This document shows positions 17,764 to 25,548 of a DNA stretch of 54,623 nucleotides, piece after piece (position 1 is the stretch's first letter; the number at the start of each line of letters is the position of its first letter). The notes beneath the pieces are model-generated. The model saw nothing but the letters and a program-made list of their open reading frames with translations. It was not told the DNA's origin and did no database searches. The position numbers and the translations under genes were made by a program. Source of the stretch: Planctomycetota bacterium (GTDB lineage: Bacteria > Planctomycetota > UBA8108 > UBA1146); assembly GCA_014240375.1 (NCBI GenBank), contig JAAZXB010000020.1:1-54623 (forward strand). The letters run 5' to 3'.

Positions 17764-17793
17764 TTGCGGGCCGCCCTGGCTTCAGCCTACGAT
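17764..17793 (+). promoter_or_regulatory. Candidate promoter for the clpS-cyclase operon
   Basis: TTGCGG (17764-17769) and TACGAT (17788-17793) are 18 bases apart and lie 38 bases before the clpS start. The -10 box matches four of six consensus positions, the -35 box three or four. Inferred from sequence only. Confidence 0.3.
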
Positions 17794-17830
17794 GGAGTCG
17801 ACTCACTGGATGGCCCCGAGGAGAACCCCG

Positions 17831-18190
17831 ATGTCGACGACAAACACCCCTGAATTACCGCTGCAGCCATCGACGATGACCAGCGATGATCCCCCTACCA
17901 CCGATCCATCACGCGAAGAAGAACGCGAGAGTTCAGTGGCCCTGGATGAACAACTCGACCATCTCTGGAAGGTGATCGTCTGGAATGATCCGGTCAATCT
18001 GATGACTTACGTTGTCTATGTTATTCAAAAGCTGTTCGGCTACAGCATCGAAAAGGCCACCAAGATGATGTTAGAGGTACACAACGATGGAAAGTCCATA
18101 GTTAAAATTACAGAAAGAGAAAAGGGCGAGCGCTATATCGCAAGTCTTCATTCTTTCGGACTGCAAGCCACAATGGAAAAAGAACGATGA
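17831..18190 (+). CDS. clpS: ATP-dependent Clp protease adaptor ClpS
   Basis: A 119-residue protein. ATG 17831 follows GAGGAG at 7 bases; the open frame upstream is not needed. Residues about 1-40 are a Ser/Thr/Pro- and acid-rich extension. The core from residue 45 is textbook ClpS: WKVIVWNDPVNLMTYVVYV, where Asn-Asp and Met are in the N-degron pocket, then LFGYSIEKATKMMLEVHNDGKSIV. ClpS hands proteins with destabilising N-terminal residues to the Clp chaperone-protease. No clpA/clpC is in this window. Its stop overlaps the start of a nucleotide cyclase gene, an unusual partner. Confidence 0.95.
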   Translation: MSTTNTPELPLQPSTMTSDDPPTTDPSREEERESSVALDEQLDHLWKVIVWNDPVNLMTYVVYVIQKLFGYSIEKATKMMLEVHNDGKSIVKITEREKGERYIASLHSFGLQATMEKER

Positions 18191-20280
18191 CCAGGACCTT
18201 GTCGATCCGCACCGTCTTGACGGTGCTGATGGTGGGAGAAGTCATCGCAGCGATCAGCCTCACTGCATGGCTCTGGTATGGAAACGGTCAAGCTTCCGTC
18301 AAAAAACTGACGGAAGATCGATGCCTCGAGATCTCCCTTCGAATCGAAGATCAAATTCTCCATCTCCTCACCACGGCAACCAACACCGCAAAAACCCAGA
18401 AAGAACTGGTCAATTCTGGAATCATCGATCTGAGTTCTGAAGATTCCATCCAGCAACTGCTGGATCACCAGTTGCGACATCTGAAGATGAATCGATGGCT
18501 CACGACCGTTGGCATCGGTTTTTCCAATGGCACTTTCTACGGTGCTCAGCGTGATCCTGATGGACAACTTCAAGAATTACGCAGCCCTGCCGGAGAAGAT
18601 GTTCTGCTGGAGAAAACTGTTGGAGATGACTTCACGAAAACTAGCGACTTCAAACTTCTGACTCGGCCCTGGTATCTGAAGGCCACCGAGACTCGCAGAT
18701 CGGGCTGGACCGGTATCTACAAGTTCTCCGGCTCTCCTCCGCAACTGGGGGCTTCCGCATTCGAGATCATCCAGCGACCGGATGATTCCATCTCCGGGGT
18801 CGCCCTTTGTGACATCACCCTGGGACCCATCGATCAATTCTTGCGTTTATTGAAAACGACAGCAAATGGTCGAACTCTGGTAGTGAGCAAAGATGGGAAA
18901 CTGGTGGCGACCAGTAGAGGCCACTCCCTCGGAATCAACGAGGCTGGCGAAGAGGAACAACTACGGGCTGCCGATTGTGGAGATGCATTGATCCAGGACA
19001 CCTTTTCCAAGCTGGAAACTGAGCTGGGCAAGGTCAATACCTGGCCGCTGCGAGGTTCACTGGAAGTGAACACTCTCTCGGGAAAGGTCTTCACCGCATG
19101 GAGTCCGGTGAAGGATGAAGGTGGCATCGACCTGGTGTCCTTGATCGTGATCCCGCAAGACGATTTGGTCACCGATATCTTGCAACGGACCCGCACCACA
19201 GGACTTGTATTTCTGGCCTTGATCTTGGCGACACTTCCGATCGTCTGGAGAACTGCGGCCGGCATCACGAGGCCCGTCAGGGAGTTGAACAGGGGAATGC
19301 AAAAGATCGCTCGATTCGATATTGAGGGGAATCCTGGAAAGCCCTCGCGCTTGACCGAACTCCATCAGATGCAGCAGCGGATGGAAGGAATGCGCCTCGC
19401 TCTGAAATCTTTCGAAAAGTATGTCCCCTCTCGAGTGGTACGTGATCTGGTCCAGAAAGATCAAGTGGCTCAGCCAGGGATGGCAGAAGCCACCGCCTGT
19501 GTTTATTTTTCCGATGTCGTCGGATTCACCGGGATTGCGGAACAATTGCCCCCTGAACAACTGGTCAGCCTCGGTGGCGAATACATGGAAGCGATGTCTC
19601 AACAGATCCACAGGCAGGAGGGTGTCCTCGACAAGTTCATCGGGGACTCCATCATGGCTTTCTGGATTGCACAGGTCGATGGGTCTCGAGTCACTTCTCG
19701 AGCCTGCATCGCCGCCCTGGAGTCGCAGAGATGCCTGGCTCGATTACGCGAGAACTGGGCCAGCAGGTCTATGCCACAATTGCGGGCAAGAATCGGACTT
19801 CACACTGGCCCCCTCCTGGTCGGAAACATGGGCTCATCGACACGACTCAACTACACCGTGATTGGGGACTCGGTGAATCTCGCAAGTCGCCTTGAAGGGC
19901 TCAATCGACTCTATTCCACCGAGATCATCGTGAGTGAAGAGGTTGCCAATATCGTCGCTGAAGAAATGCATTGTCGAATTCTCGATCATGTAGCGGTCAA
20001 GGGACGGCGCCAGGGTGGCAGCATCTACCAACTGGTCTGCGAAAAGAGTCTAGCAACACCTCAGCAACTTGAACTGGCCCGACTTCATCAAAGCGCTCTC
20101 GCCTGGTACAAAGATGGGGAGTTCGCCCGTGCGGCACAAGAGTTCGAATCGGTCTGTAGCAGATTTCCAGATGATCAGCCCGCGAAAGTCCTCGCCCTGC
20201 GATGCCTCGAATACACAAAGGCTCCCCCCGACAACTGGAGCGGGTTCATTTCACTGGATCTGAGTATTCAGCGAGGATGA
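18187..20280 (+). CDS. Membrane-bound class III adenylate/guanylate cyclase with extracytoplasmic sensor
   Basis: A 697-residue protein whose ATG overlaps the clpS stop (ATGA), so it is translationally coupled. Order: transmembrane helix (about 8-30); periplasmic sensor region (about 35-335) with Cache-like features (RPWYLKATETRRSGWTGIY); second helix (about 338-357); HAMP (about 358-410); cyclase domain (about 434-610). FSDVVGFT near residue 441 and GDSIMAFW carry the two metal-binding Asp residues; NYTVIGDSVNLASRLEGL is the conserved dimer-arm/active-site segment. A helical C-terminal tail of about 65 residues resembles a TPR. It makes cAMP or cGMP in response to an external ligand; which nucleotide is uncertain. 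Confidence 0.9.
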   Translation: MTRTLSIRTVLTVLMVGEVIAAISLTAWLWYGNGQASVKKLTEDRCLEISLRIEDQILHLLTTATNTAKTQKELVNSGIIDLSSEDSIQQLLDHQLRHLKMNRWLTTVGIGFSNGTFYGAQRDPDGQLQELRSPAGEDVLLEKTVGDDFTKTSDFKLLTRPWYLKATETRRSGWTGIYKFSGSPPQLGASAFEIIQRPDDSISGVALCDITLGPIDQFLRLLKTTANGRTLVVSKDGKLVATSRGHSLGINEAGEEEQLRAADCGDALIQDTFSKLETELGKVNTWPLRGSLEVNTLSGKVFTAWSPVKDEGGIDLVSLIVIPQDDLVTDILQRTRTTGLVFLALILATLPIVWRTAAGITRPVRELNRGMQKIARFDIEGNPGKPSRLTELHQMQQRMEGMRLALKSFEKYVPSRVVRDLVQKDQVAQPGMAEATACVYFSDVVGFTGIAEQLPPEQLVSLGGEYMEAMSQQIHRQEGVLDKFIGDSIMAFWIAQVDGSRVTSRACIAALESQRCLARLRENWASRSMPQLRARIGLHTGPLLVGNMGSSTRLNYTVIGDSVNLASRLEGLNRLYSTEIIVSEEVANIVAEEMHCRILDHVAVKGRRQGGSIYQLVCEKSLATPQQLELARLHQSALAWYKDGEFARAAQEFESVCSRFPDDQPAKVLALRCLEYTKAPPDNWSGFISLDLSIQRG

Positions 20281-20440
20281 TCGATTGAGGATCATTGCAC
20301 CCAAGACCCGCATTCAAGCCCAATCATCCCGGCCTGATCACAACTTGCTTCGCTTCACATTCAAGGGAAAATAGTGGTTACACTGGTGTGTGACAGGTAA
20401 TTTGATGTGATTCATGAACTCATGGATTAAGGACTGGAAA

Positions 20441-20953
20441 ATGTTGACTGCTTATCGTGAAGATGACGGCTCTTATTTCCTGGTCGGCCATCCGATCCTG
20501 TTAAAAATTCTATGGACGATTCCAGATACCTTGCGATCCATCATCGCGGATCCAATTTCTAACGCCGCTGCCACTCTCCGGCTTTTTCCCATCGCATACA
20601 CCGACCCAGTAGCTCAGGCTGAGCACACCAGGTTGCTCGGGGATGACCTGAAGAATAGCCAGCTTGGCAAGGTAGCCATCTTTGAAGAAGTGATCGCTTC
20701 CTGCAATCCCGACAGTGGAGAGATCCAGATTCCAGAAGCTCGGTTCGATCCATTCCTGGCAGTCTTGACCGACCTACGTCTGGTTCTTGCTGAAGATATC
20801 GGAATCGAATCGGACGGCTGGGAAGAACTTCTCGATGATGATGCGGCGGAAGACCCAAAAGTTCACCTGCTCAACCTCCTCGCTGCAATTCAACAACTGC
20901 TTCTAGAAGCCACCGGGATGGTCGATGTGGACCTGAACCTCGATGGACACTGA
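20441..20953 (+). CDS. DUF2017-like protein
   Basis: A 170-residue cytoplasmic protein. I prefer ATG 20441 (MLTAYREDDGSYFL), since AAGGA lies 8 bases upstream and DUF2017 proteins start in this way; ATG 20414 would add nine residues. The pattern ILWTIPDTLRSII followed by LRLFPIAYTDPVAQAEHTRLLGDDL fits DUF2017 (Leu-x-Pro-x-AY-x-D...E-x-R-x-L). In actinobacteria a DUF2017 gene often follows clpS; here the two are split by the cyclase gene, which supports the call. Function unknown. Assignment by eye, moderately sure. Confidence 0.6.
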   Translation: MLTAYREDDGSYFLVGHPILLKILWTIPDTLRSIIADPISNAAATLRLFPIAYTDPVAQAEHTRLLGDDLKNSQLGKVAIFEEVIASCNPDSGEIQIPEARFDPFLAVLTDLRLVLAEDIGIESDGWEELLDDDAAEDPKVHLLNLLAAIQQLLLEATGMVDVDLNLDGH

Positions 20954-20984
20954 AAGAACCTGACGCATTCCTTGAGGGGGCAGC

Positions 20985-21290
20985 ATGGAGCAACGATCAG
21001 AAAAGAACTTTGCGGTCGCAGTGTGTCTCTCTGGTGTTTTTGGAGTTATTGGCATACAACACTTCTATCTGGGTCGCTATCTTGAGGGATCTTGTGACCT
21101 GGGTCTTTCCATTTTCGGATACTTTAGTTTGATGAACGGTGAAATTGTACTGGGTGTGGTTGCACTCGCTATCGATGGAATACACACCTTCATTGTCACG
21201 ATCCTGCTGCTCACAGGTTCATTTCGGGATGGGCAAGGAAAACTGGTTTGCTACCCTGGCCAGAAATTGAAAGGTGCATCGAATGTCTGA
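20985..21290 (+). CDS. TM2-domain membrane protein (first of pair)
   Basis: A 101-residue protein with ATG 20985 behind GAGGGGG. It has a TM2 domain: two or three hydrophobic helices, with IGIQHFYLGRYLEG in the position of the family's GxHxFYLGR turn, and it ends near TGSFRDGQGKLV. The N-terminus (MEQRSEKNFAVAV) resembles that of the next gene, so the two are probably duplicates. The stop overlaps the start of the second copy. TM2 proteins have no defined bacterial function. Confidence 0.75.
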   Translation: MEQRSEKNFAVAVCLSGVFGVIGIQHFYLGRYLEGSCDLGLSIFGYFSLMNGEIVLGVVALAIDGIHTFIVTILLLTGSFRDGQGKLVCYPGQKLKGASNV

Positions 21291-21504
21291 GATTCAAAAG
21301 AGTGATAAGGATTTTGTGCCAACGGTCCTCCTATGCATCTTCCTGGGTGGATTAGGCGTGCACCGTTTTTATGTGGGTAAGGTCGGCACTGGTTTGCTGA
21401 TGCTATTTACCCTCGGCGGCTTTGGCATCTGGGCACTGATTGATCTGATCATGATCGTGACCGGTAGTTTCAGAGATGCTGATGGACTTCTAGTAAAAAA
21501 CTGA
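21283..21504 (+). CDS. TM2-domain membrane protein (second of pair)
   Basis: A 73-residue protein; ATG 21283 lies inside the 3' end of the first TM2 gene (8-base overlap). LGGLGVHRFYVGKVGTGLL is the TM2 signature and TGSFRDADGLLVKN repeats the end of its neighbour. Compact and canonical in length. Being overlapped in the reading of the first gene, the two are probably made in fixed ratio and may form a heteromer. Confidence 0.8.
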   Translation: MSEIQKSDKDFVPTVLLCIFLGGLGVHRFYVGKVGTGLLMLFTLGGFGIWALIDLIMIVTGSFRDADGLLVKN

Positions 21505-21573
21505 TCGCAATGTTCCGGGTCGAAGTACTCCTGGACGCAAACACTAACCACTTCGATCTAGAAGGCTGCTGCC

Positions 21574-22386
21574 TTGAAGCCTCGTGAACTGATCTACATG
21601 CTCGGCTTCAGGCCGAAACTCAAGGAGTACTCCCACACCGTGGTCGAGTACGATTTGCCCATCGATGGCAAGGTTCAGTACGCGCAGTGGCAACACCCCG
21701 CAGAGAGCACCAAGCCGGTGCGCCAGGATGAGATCACCGAACTGAGATCGTTTCTCAATCCTGGGGATGTGGCGATCGATATCGGTGCACACACCGGCGA
21801 CACCGCGCTTCCGATGGCGCTGGCCACCGGACCCGGCGGCTGTGTTCTTGCACTGGAGCCCAACCCCCATGTGTACCGTGTGCTGGAGATCAACGCAGAA
21901 CTCAACCGCGAGCGTGGAACGATCATCCCGTTGAAATTTGCTGCCACGCCCGAGGACGGTGAGTTCGATTTCGAGTACTCCGATGAAGGCTACTGCAACG
22001 GTGGGCTGCATGTCGGTATCAGCAAGTGGCGTCACGGCCATGCATTCAAACTGAAGGTGGAGGGCAAACATCTTCCCACCTATCTCGCGAAACATCACCC
22101 CGACCAGATCGGAAAACTCCGCTTCATCAAGGTCGACGCGGAGGGCTTCGATGCGCAGATTCTTCGGTCGATGCACGCATTGATCGAGAAGACCAGGCCA
22201 TTCATCAAAGCTGAGGTTTTCAAACTGACCACACAACCTCAGCGAGAGCAGCTCTTCGATTTTCTAGATTCCCTCGATTATCAGGTGCACCGAGTCATCG
22301 ACGATCTGAATTACCGAGGACCGATTCTGGGGCGCGGCGATCTGATGCAGGTGGCTCACTATGATGTCTTTTGCGATCCCGGTTAA
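21574..22386 (+). CDS. FkbM-family methyltransferase
   Basis: A 270-residue protein. TTG 21574 follows GAAGG; MLGFRPK eight codons later is an alternative start. DVAIDIGAHTGDTALPMA (about residues 67-84) is the FkbM form of SAM motif I, ALEPNPHVYRVLEINAELN is motif II, and the late LRFIKVDAEGFDAQILRSM block with D-x-EG is diagnostic of FkbM enzymes. These O-methylate sugars or polyketides, often in glycan or glycolipid gene sets. No sugar genes adjoin it, so substrate is unknown. Confidence 0.85.
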   Translation: MKPRELIYMLGFRPKLKEYSHTVVEYDLPIDGKVQYAQWQHPAESTKPVRQDEITELRSFLNPGDVAIDIGAHTGDTALPMALATGPGGCVLALEPNPHVYRVLEINAELNRERGTIIPLKFAATPEDGEFDFEYSDEGYCNGGLHVGISKWRHGHAFKLKVEGKHLPTYLAKHHPDQIGKLRFIKVDAEGFDAQILRSMHALIEKTRPFIKAEVFKLTTQPQREQLFDFLDSLDYQVHRVIDDLNYRGPILGRGDLMQVAHYDVFCDPG

Positions 22387-22396
22387 CTGACTCGAC

Positions 22397-23338
22397 TCAG
22401 TCCAGGAAATATCGTTCCCCCACCTCAGCAACTGCGAATCCGCGGCGTTCGACCTCGGCTCGAACCGAGCGATCTCGAAGTGCCGGATTGGTATGGTTGA
22501 GATGGATGAACCGGAATCGTCCGGGGGTTTCTCGGGCCTTATCGGCAAGATGCTCCATCGTGACCACCATCGGAGGGTGAGGAATCTCCGACAGATCTCT
22601 CCCTGGAAGTTCCCTGCCATCGTAGAAGGTCGCATCGAGATAGCAGAGATCCGCACCATCGATCAGGAGATCGAGAACACCATCTTGCCACCCATCGATA
22701 TCGGGACAGAAGACAACTGAGCGACTTGGGCCATCGATGCGCCAGGCAACCGTATCGGAGAACTCATCCCGATGCTGAACGCCATGCGGGGTGGCCGTCA
22801 CTCCGGGAAAGATCTCGACCGGCTCGCCCTTCTTGATCACTTGAAGATCGATCTGATCCAGCCGTACCAGTTGGCTCCACGGACCATTTTCACGCAGGAA
22901 GCTCGCCATCCTGGATGTGCAATGCACTCGCACCGCATCGGTCGATGCCACCTCGCGCCCAAGTTGAATCAACCCGGTGTAGTGTCCAATATGAGCATGC
23001 GTCAGCAGCAGGGTATCGATCGGGCGACGACCTTCATTGGCCAACCCCGTCAGTTCGCGCAGCAACGACAACTGCTCCTCGATCGCCGGTGTCGCCTCGA
23101 GCAGGACGGTTTTCCCCGAGGAGTGATCCACCAGTGCAAGACAGGCGGGCCCGAGACGGATTCCTTCACTGCGCGCGGCAATACAGCACGGTTTCTGGCA
23201 GCCGAGATGAGGAACTCCGCCATCCTGGGCGATCCCCAGCACGATCAGTTCAACTCCTGAACGCTGTTCACGCAGGTGGGTACCGTGGCACCCGACCTGC
23301 GTGAGCAGCAAGATGAAGATCAGCAGAGTTCGAATCAC
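22397..23338 (-). CDS. PqqB-like metallo-beta-lactamase-fold lipoprotein
   Basis: A 313-residue protein with a GTG start at 23338 that overlaps the stop of the upstream DUF1080 gene (GTGA). The N-terminus MIRTLLIFILLLTQVGC suggests a lipoprotein, though the lipobox is not ideal. IVLGIAQDGGVPHLGCQKPCC is the PqqB-type opening; THAHIGHYTGL is the metal motif with Gly where the usual HxHxDH has Asp; HGVQHRDE, CPDIDGW, DATFYDGRE and HLNHTNP follow in order. PqqB itself is cytoplasmic and acts in PQQ synthesis. This exported relative with no other pqq gene nearby probably hydrolyses something else. Confidence 0.8.
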   Translation of the reverse strand: MIRTLLIFILLLTQVGCHGTHLREQRSGVELIVLGIAQDGGVPHLGCQKPCCIAARSEGIRLGPACLALVDHSSGKTVLLEATPAIEEQLSLLRELTGLANEGRRPIDTLLLTHAHIGHYTGLIQLGREVASTDAVRVHCTSRMASFLRENGPWSQLVRLDQIDLQVIKKGEPVEIFPGVTATPHGVQHRDEFSDTVAWRIDGPSRSVVFCPDIDGWQDGVLDLLIDGADLCYLDATFYDGRELPGRDLSEIPHPPMVVTMEHLADKARETPGRFRFIHLNHTNPALRDRSVRAEVERRGFAVAEVGERYFLD

Positions 23339-24690
23339 TGACCCGTGGCGTTCTGAGGGGTTCCAGGCATCGGGAACAATCGAATGTTCTTGAATTGAAT
23401 CGGAGTTCCTTCCGACTGCAGGCAGATCGGTCCGGCAACTTCAGCACAGTCGCTGGCGCTATTGACCACCTTGCCGTTGACCATCAGAACCACATCACCG
23501 CCATTGCAGTGAATCTCGTAGTGATTCCACTGGCCCACTTCATTCTCGTTCATCCCGGTGTGCTTGGTGTTTCTGCCGCGTGTCCGATCTGGATCGGTTT
23601 TCATCGGAAACTCTCCGATACACCAGAAATCCCCAGCACTTCCAGACTGCAACTGGGCCTCGATACTCTTGGGCCACACCTTGTGCTCTCCCACCTGGCG
23701 GAAAAGAACCCCTGAGTTGCCGCCCTTCTTGGTGACGGGATCCCAGCGCCAATCCGCTTCCAGAACAAAGTTCTGATACTTCTGATCGGTGTAAATGTAA
23801 CCGGCAGGATTACCTTTGCAGGAAAGAACTCCATCGGCCACCGACCAGACATCTTCCAACTTGGCATCGTTCTTCAGGAATGCCGACCATCCTGCCATAT
23901 CGTATCCGTTGAACATCTGCACGAAATCGCCATCGAAACGCCAGCGGTGGGAGTTCGGGATCTCTCGCACTCGTATCGATCGAAACCAGACATCGTTGCC
24001 ATGATCTTGAAGAACGATGTGGCCCTTCTTGACGGTGCCAAAGTCTTTCCATGCGTTGAACTTGCTGGCGGCCACCCGCTTGTTCCAGTCGACCGAGCCA
24101 ATCTTTGCGCGAAGAACCAACACGCCATTGACCCAGTGCTCGACATTGCCTGCGCAGTGGACGATGCGAGCATGATTCACTTCACCTGGAGGATTCAATT
24201 TCTTGTTCTGTGGTGAATACAGTGCGTACAGCGCACCACTGGAAACATTGTTGTTAGATGTCAGATCCTCATCACCAAATACCTGGTACTCCGGAGCAGA
24301 AAAATAAGATGCTCCGTTGTTCTCATTGGCCAGATACATGATGCCGCTGTTGGAGCCCGCTTGTGCCTTCCACTCCATCTCCAGTTCGAAATCATCGTAC
24401 TGTTGCACGGTGACGATATCGCCACCTCCTCCACCATCCATCACCTGGAGCCACCCGTCCTCCACCTGCCAACCATGGTTCGGGAAGACGTCTTTTCGAT
24501 ATCCCCGCCAGGCTGCGGTGGATTCGCCATCAAAGAGTTGCACCCAACCATCCGGAGCGACGATCGGGTTGGCCCGATCTGAAGTGGTGGCGTCGAGCAA
24601 GGCGGGAGCCAGTGATAGCAGTAAGAGTAGCGCAGAGAGCGCGACCAGCACCGAGATCCGATCTTGCAGCGATTTGGGGGTCAGTGACAT
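23335..24690 (-). CDS. Secreted protein with two DUF1080 (3-keto-disaccharide hydrolase-type) domains
   Basis: A 451-residue protein; ATG 24690 follows GGAGG at 6 bases. A signal peptide (about residues 12-35) is followed by two DUF1080 domains, about 40-240 and 250-445. Each opens with FDGES-W or FNGYD-GW, continues with W-VEDG or W-VADG, has a YDDFELEMEWKA or YQNFVLEADWRW strand and a GSNSGIMY or GGNSGVLFR turn, and ends with NGKVV-type strands. DUF1080 includes enzymes that cleave 3-keto-glycosides; both copies look intact. It is the first gene of an operon with the PqqB-like lipoprotein. Likely periplasmic or extracellular. Confidence 0.85.
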   Translation of the reverse strand: MSLTPKSLQDRISVLVALSALLLLLSLAPALLDATTSDRANPIVAPDGWVQLFDGESTAAWRGYRKDVFPNHGWQVEDGWLQVMDGGGGGDIVTVQQYDDFELEMEWKAQAGSNSGIMYLANENNGASYFSAPEYQVFGDEDLTSNNNVSSGALYALYSPQNKKLNPPGEVNHARIVHCAGNVEHWVNGVLVLRAKIGSVDWNKRVAASKFNAWKDFGTVKKGHIVLQDHGNDVWFRSIRVREIPNSHRWRFDGDFVQMFNGYDMAGWSAFLKNDAKLEDVWSVADGVLSCKGNPAGYIYTDQKYQNFVLEADWRWDPVTKKGGNSGVLFRQVGEHKVWPKSIEAQLQSGSAGDFWCIGEFPMKTDPDRTRGRNTKHTGMNENEVGQWNHYEIHCNGGDVVLMVNGKVVNSASDCAEVAGPICLQSEGTPIQFKNIRLFPMPGTPQNATGQ

Positions 24691-24845
24691 CTTGTTCCTC
24701 CTTCAGATGAACCGCTGGATTCGGGTCGGAGTCTGATTCCGCCCCGCATTTCCAGGATATTGCATGCTGTCAAGGTACGCCGAGGAGAGGCCCGGTCAAT
24801 GCCATACCTTCGATACGAATCAGTGCTGGAGTCCGCTCCGATCCT

Positions 24846-25547
24846 GTGAAGGATGGCAGCAAGAAACGAGGAGCCATGGAAATCTGCCTGCTGCTACTGC
24901 TGCTGGCCCAGACTCCGGAACCGAGCCATATCGACCGTACGGTCGAGGGTTGGACGATCCGGGTCGAAAAGAAACTGCTCGACCAGGACCCCGTCCTCGC
25001 CGACCAGGCGCTTTCTCTCATCGAGATGCAACTTCGAGACCTGGTCTGGGTGCTGCCACCGAACCGAATCGAGGAGTTGCGTCGGGTGAAGATCGTGATC
25101 GACCTCAATCGTCCCGGAATTCGTGGTCTCCAGTACCATCCCGATCTCAACTGGCTCAAGAAGGGAGGTCATTCACTCGACCTCCACAAGGTCGTCCACA
25201 TCCCGCAGGCTCATTCCTATGTCGCCCTCAAGAGATCTAACATCCAGCCATGGGTGATGCTTCACGAGATGTCGCATGCATGGCACGATCAGATCGTCAC
25301 CTTCGATGATCCTGAAATCCTCAACGCCTTCAAAGCTGCCGTGGTCGCACGCAATTATGAAGAAGTACTTCACATGAATGGCAAGATGCGACGCCACTAT
25401 GCACTGACCGACCACAAGGAATACTTCGCCGAGGGCACCGAGGCATATGTTGGCACCAATGACTTTTTTCCATTCGTGAAGCCTGAACTGAAAGCTCACG
25501 ATCCACTACTCTTCGATCTTCTCGATAAGATCTGGGGAGGATCCTGA
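24846..25547 (+). CDS. Predicted zinc metallopeptidase (HExxH)
   Basis: A 233-residue protein. The frame opens with GTG 24846; ATG 24876 is an alternative but has an SD only 2 bases away and would drop the basic KKRG before the hydrophobic signal stretch. HEMSHAWH gives H140, E141 and H144; EYFAEGTEAYVG near residue 197 probably supplies the third zinc ligand, as in gluzincins. The N-terminal part reads like other small secreted peptidases that sit beside glycan enzymes. The next gene starts one base after its stop, so both are in one operon. Substrate unknown. Confidence 0.7.
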   Translation: MKDGSKKRGAMEICLLLLLLAQTPEPSHIDRTVEGWTIRVEKKLLDQDPVLADQALSLIEMQLRDLVWVLPPNRIEELRRVKIVIDLNRPGIRGLQYHPDLNWLKKGGHSLDLHKVVHIPQAHSYVALKRSNIQPWVMLHEMSHAWHDQIVTFDDPEILNAFKAAVVARNYEEVLHMNGKMRRHYALTDHKEYFAEGTEAYVGTNDFFPFVKPELKAHDPLLFDLLDKIWGGS

Positions 25548-25548
25548 A

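Noticed and set aside
24745-24773. Promoter on the minus strand from a perfect TTGACA (24773-24768)
   Set aside because: No acceptable -10 box is found at 16-18 bases, so it is not listed.
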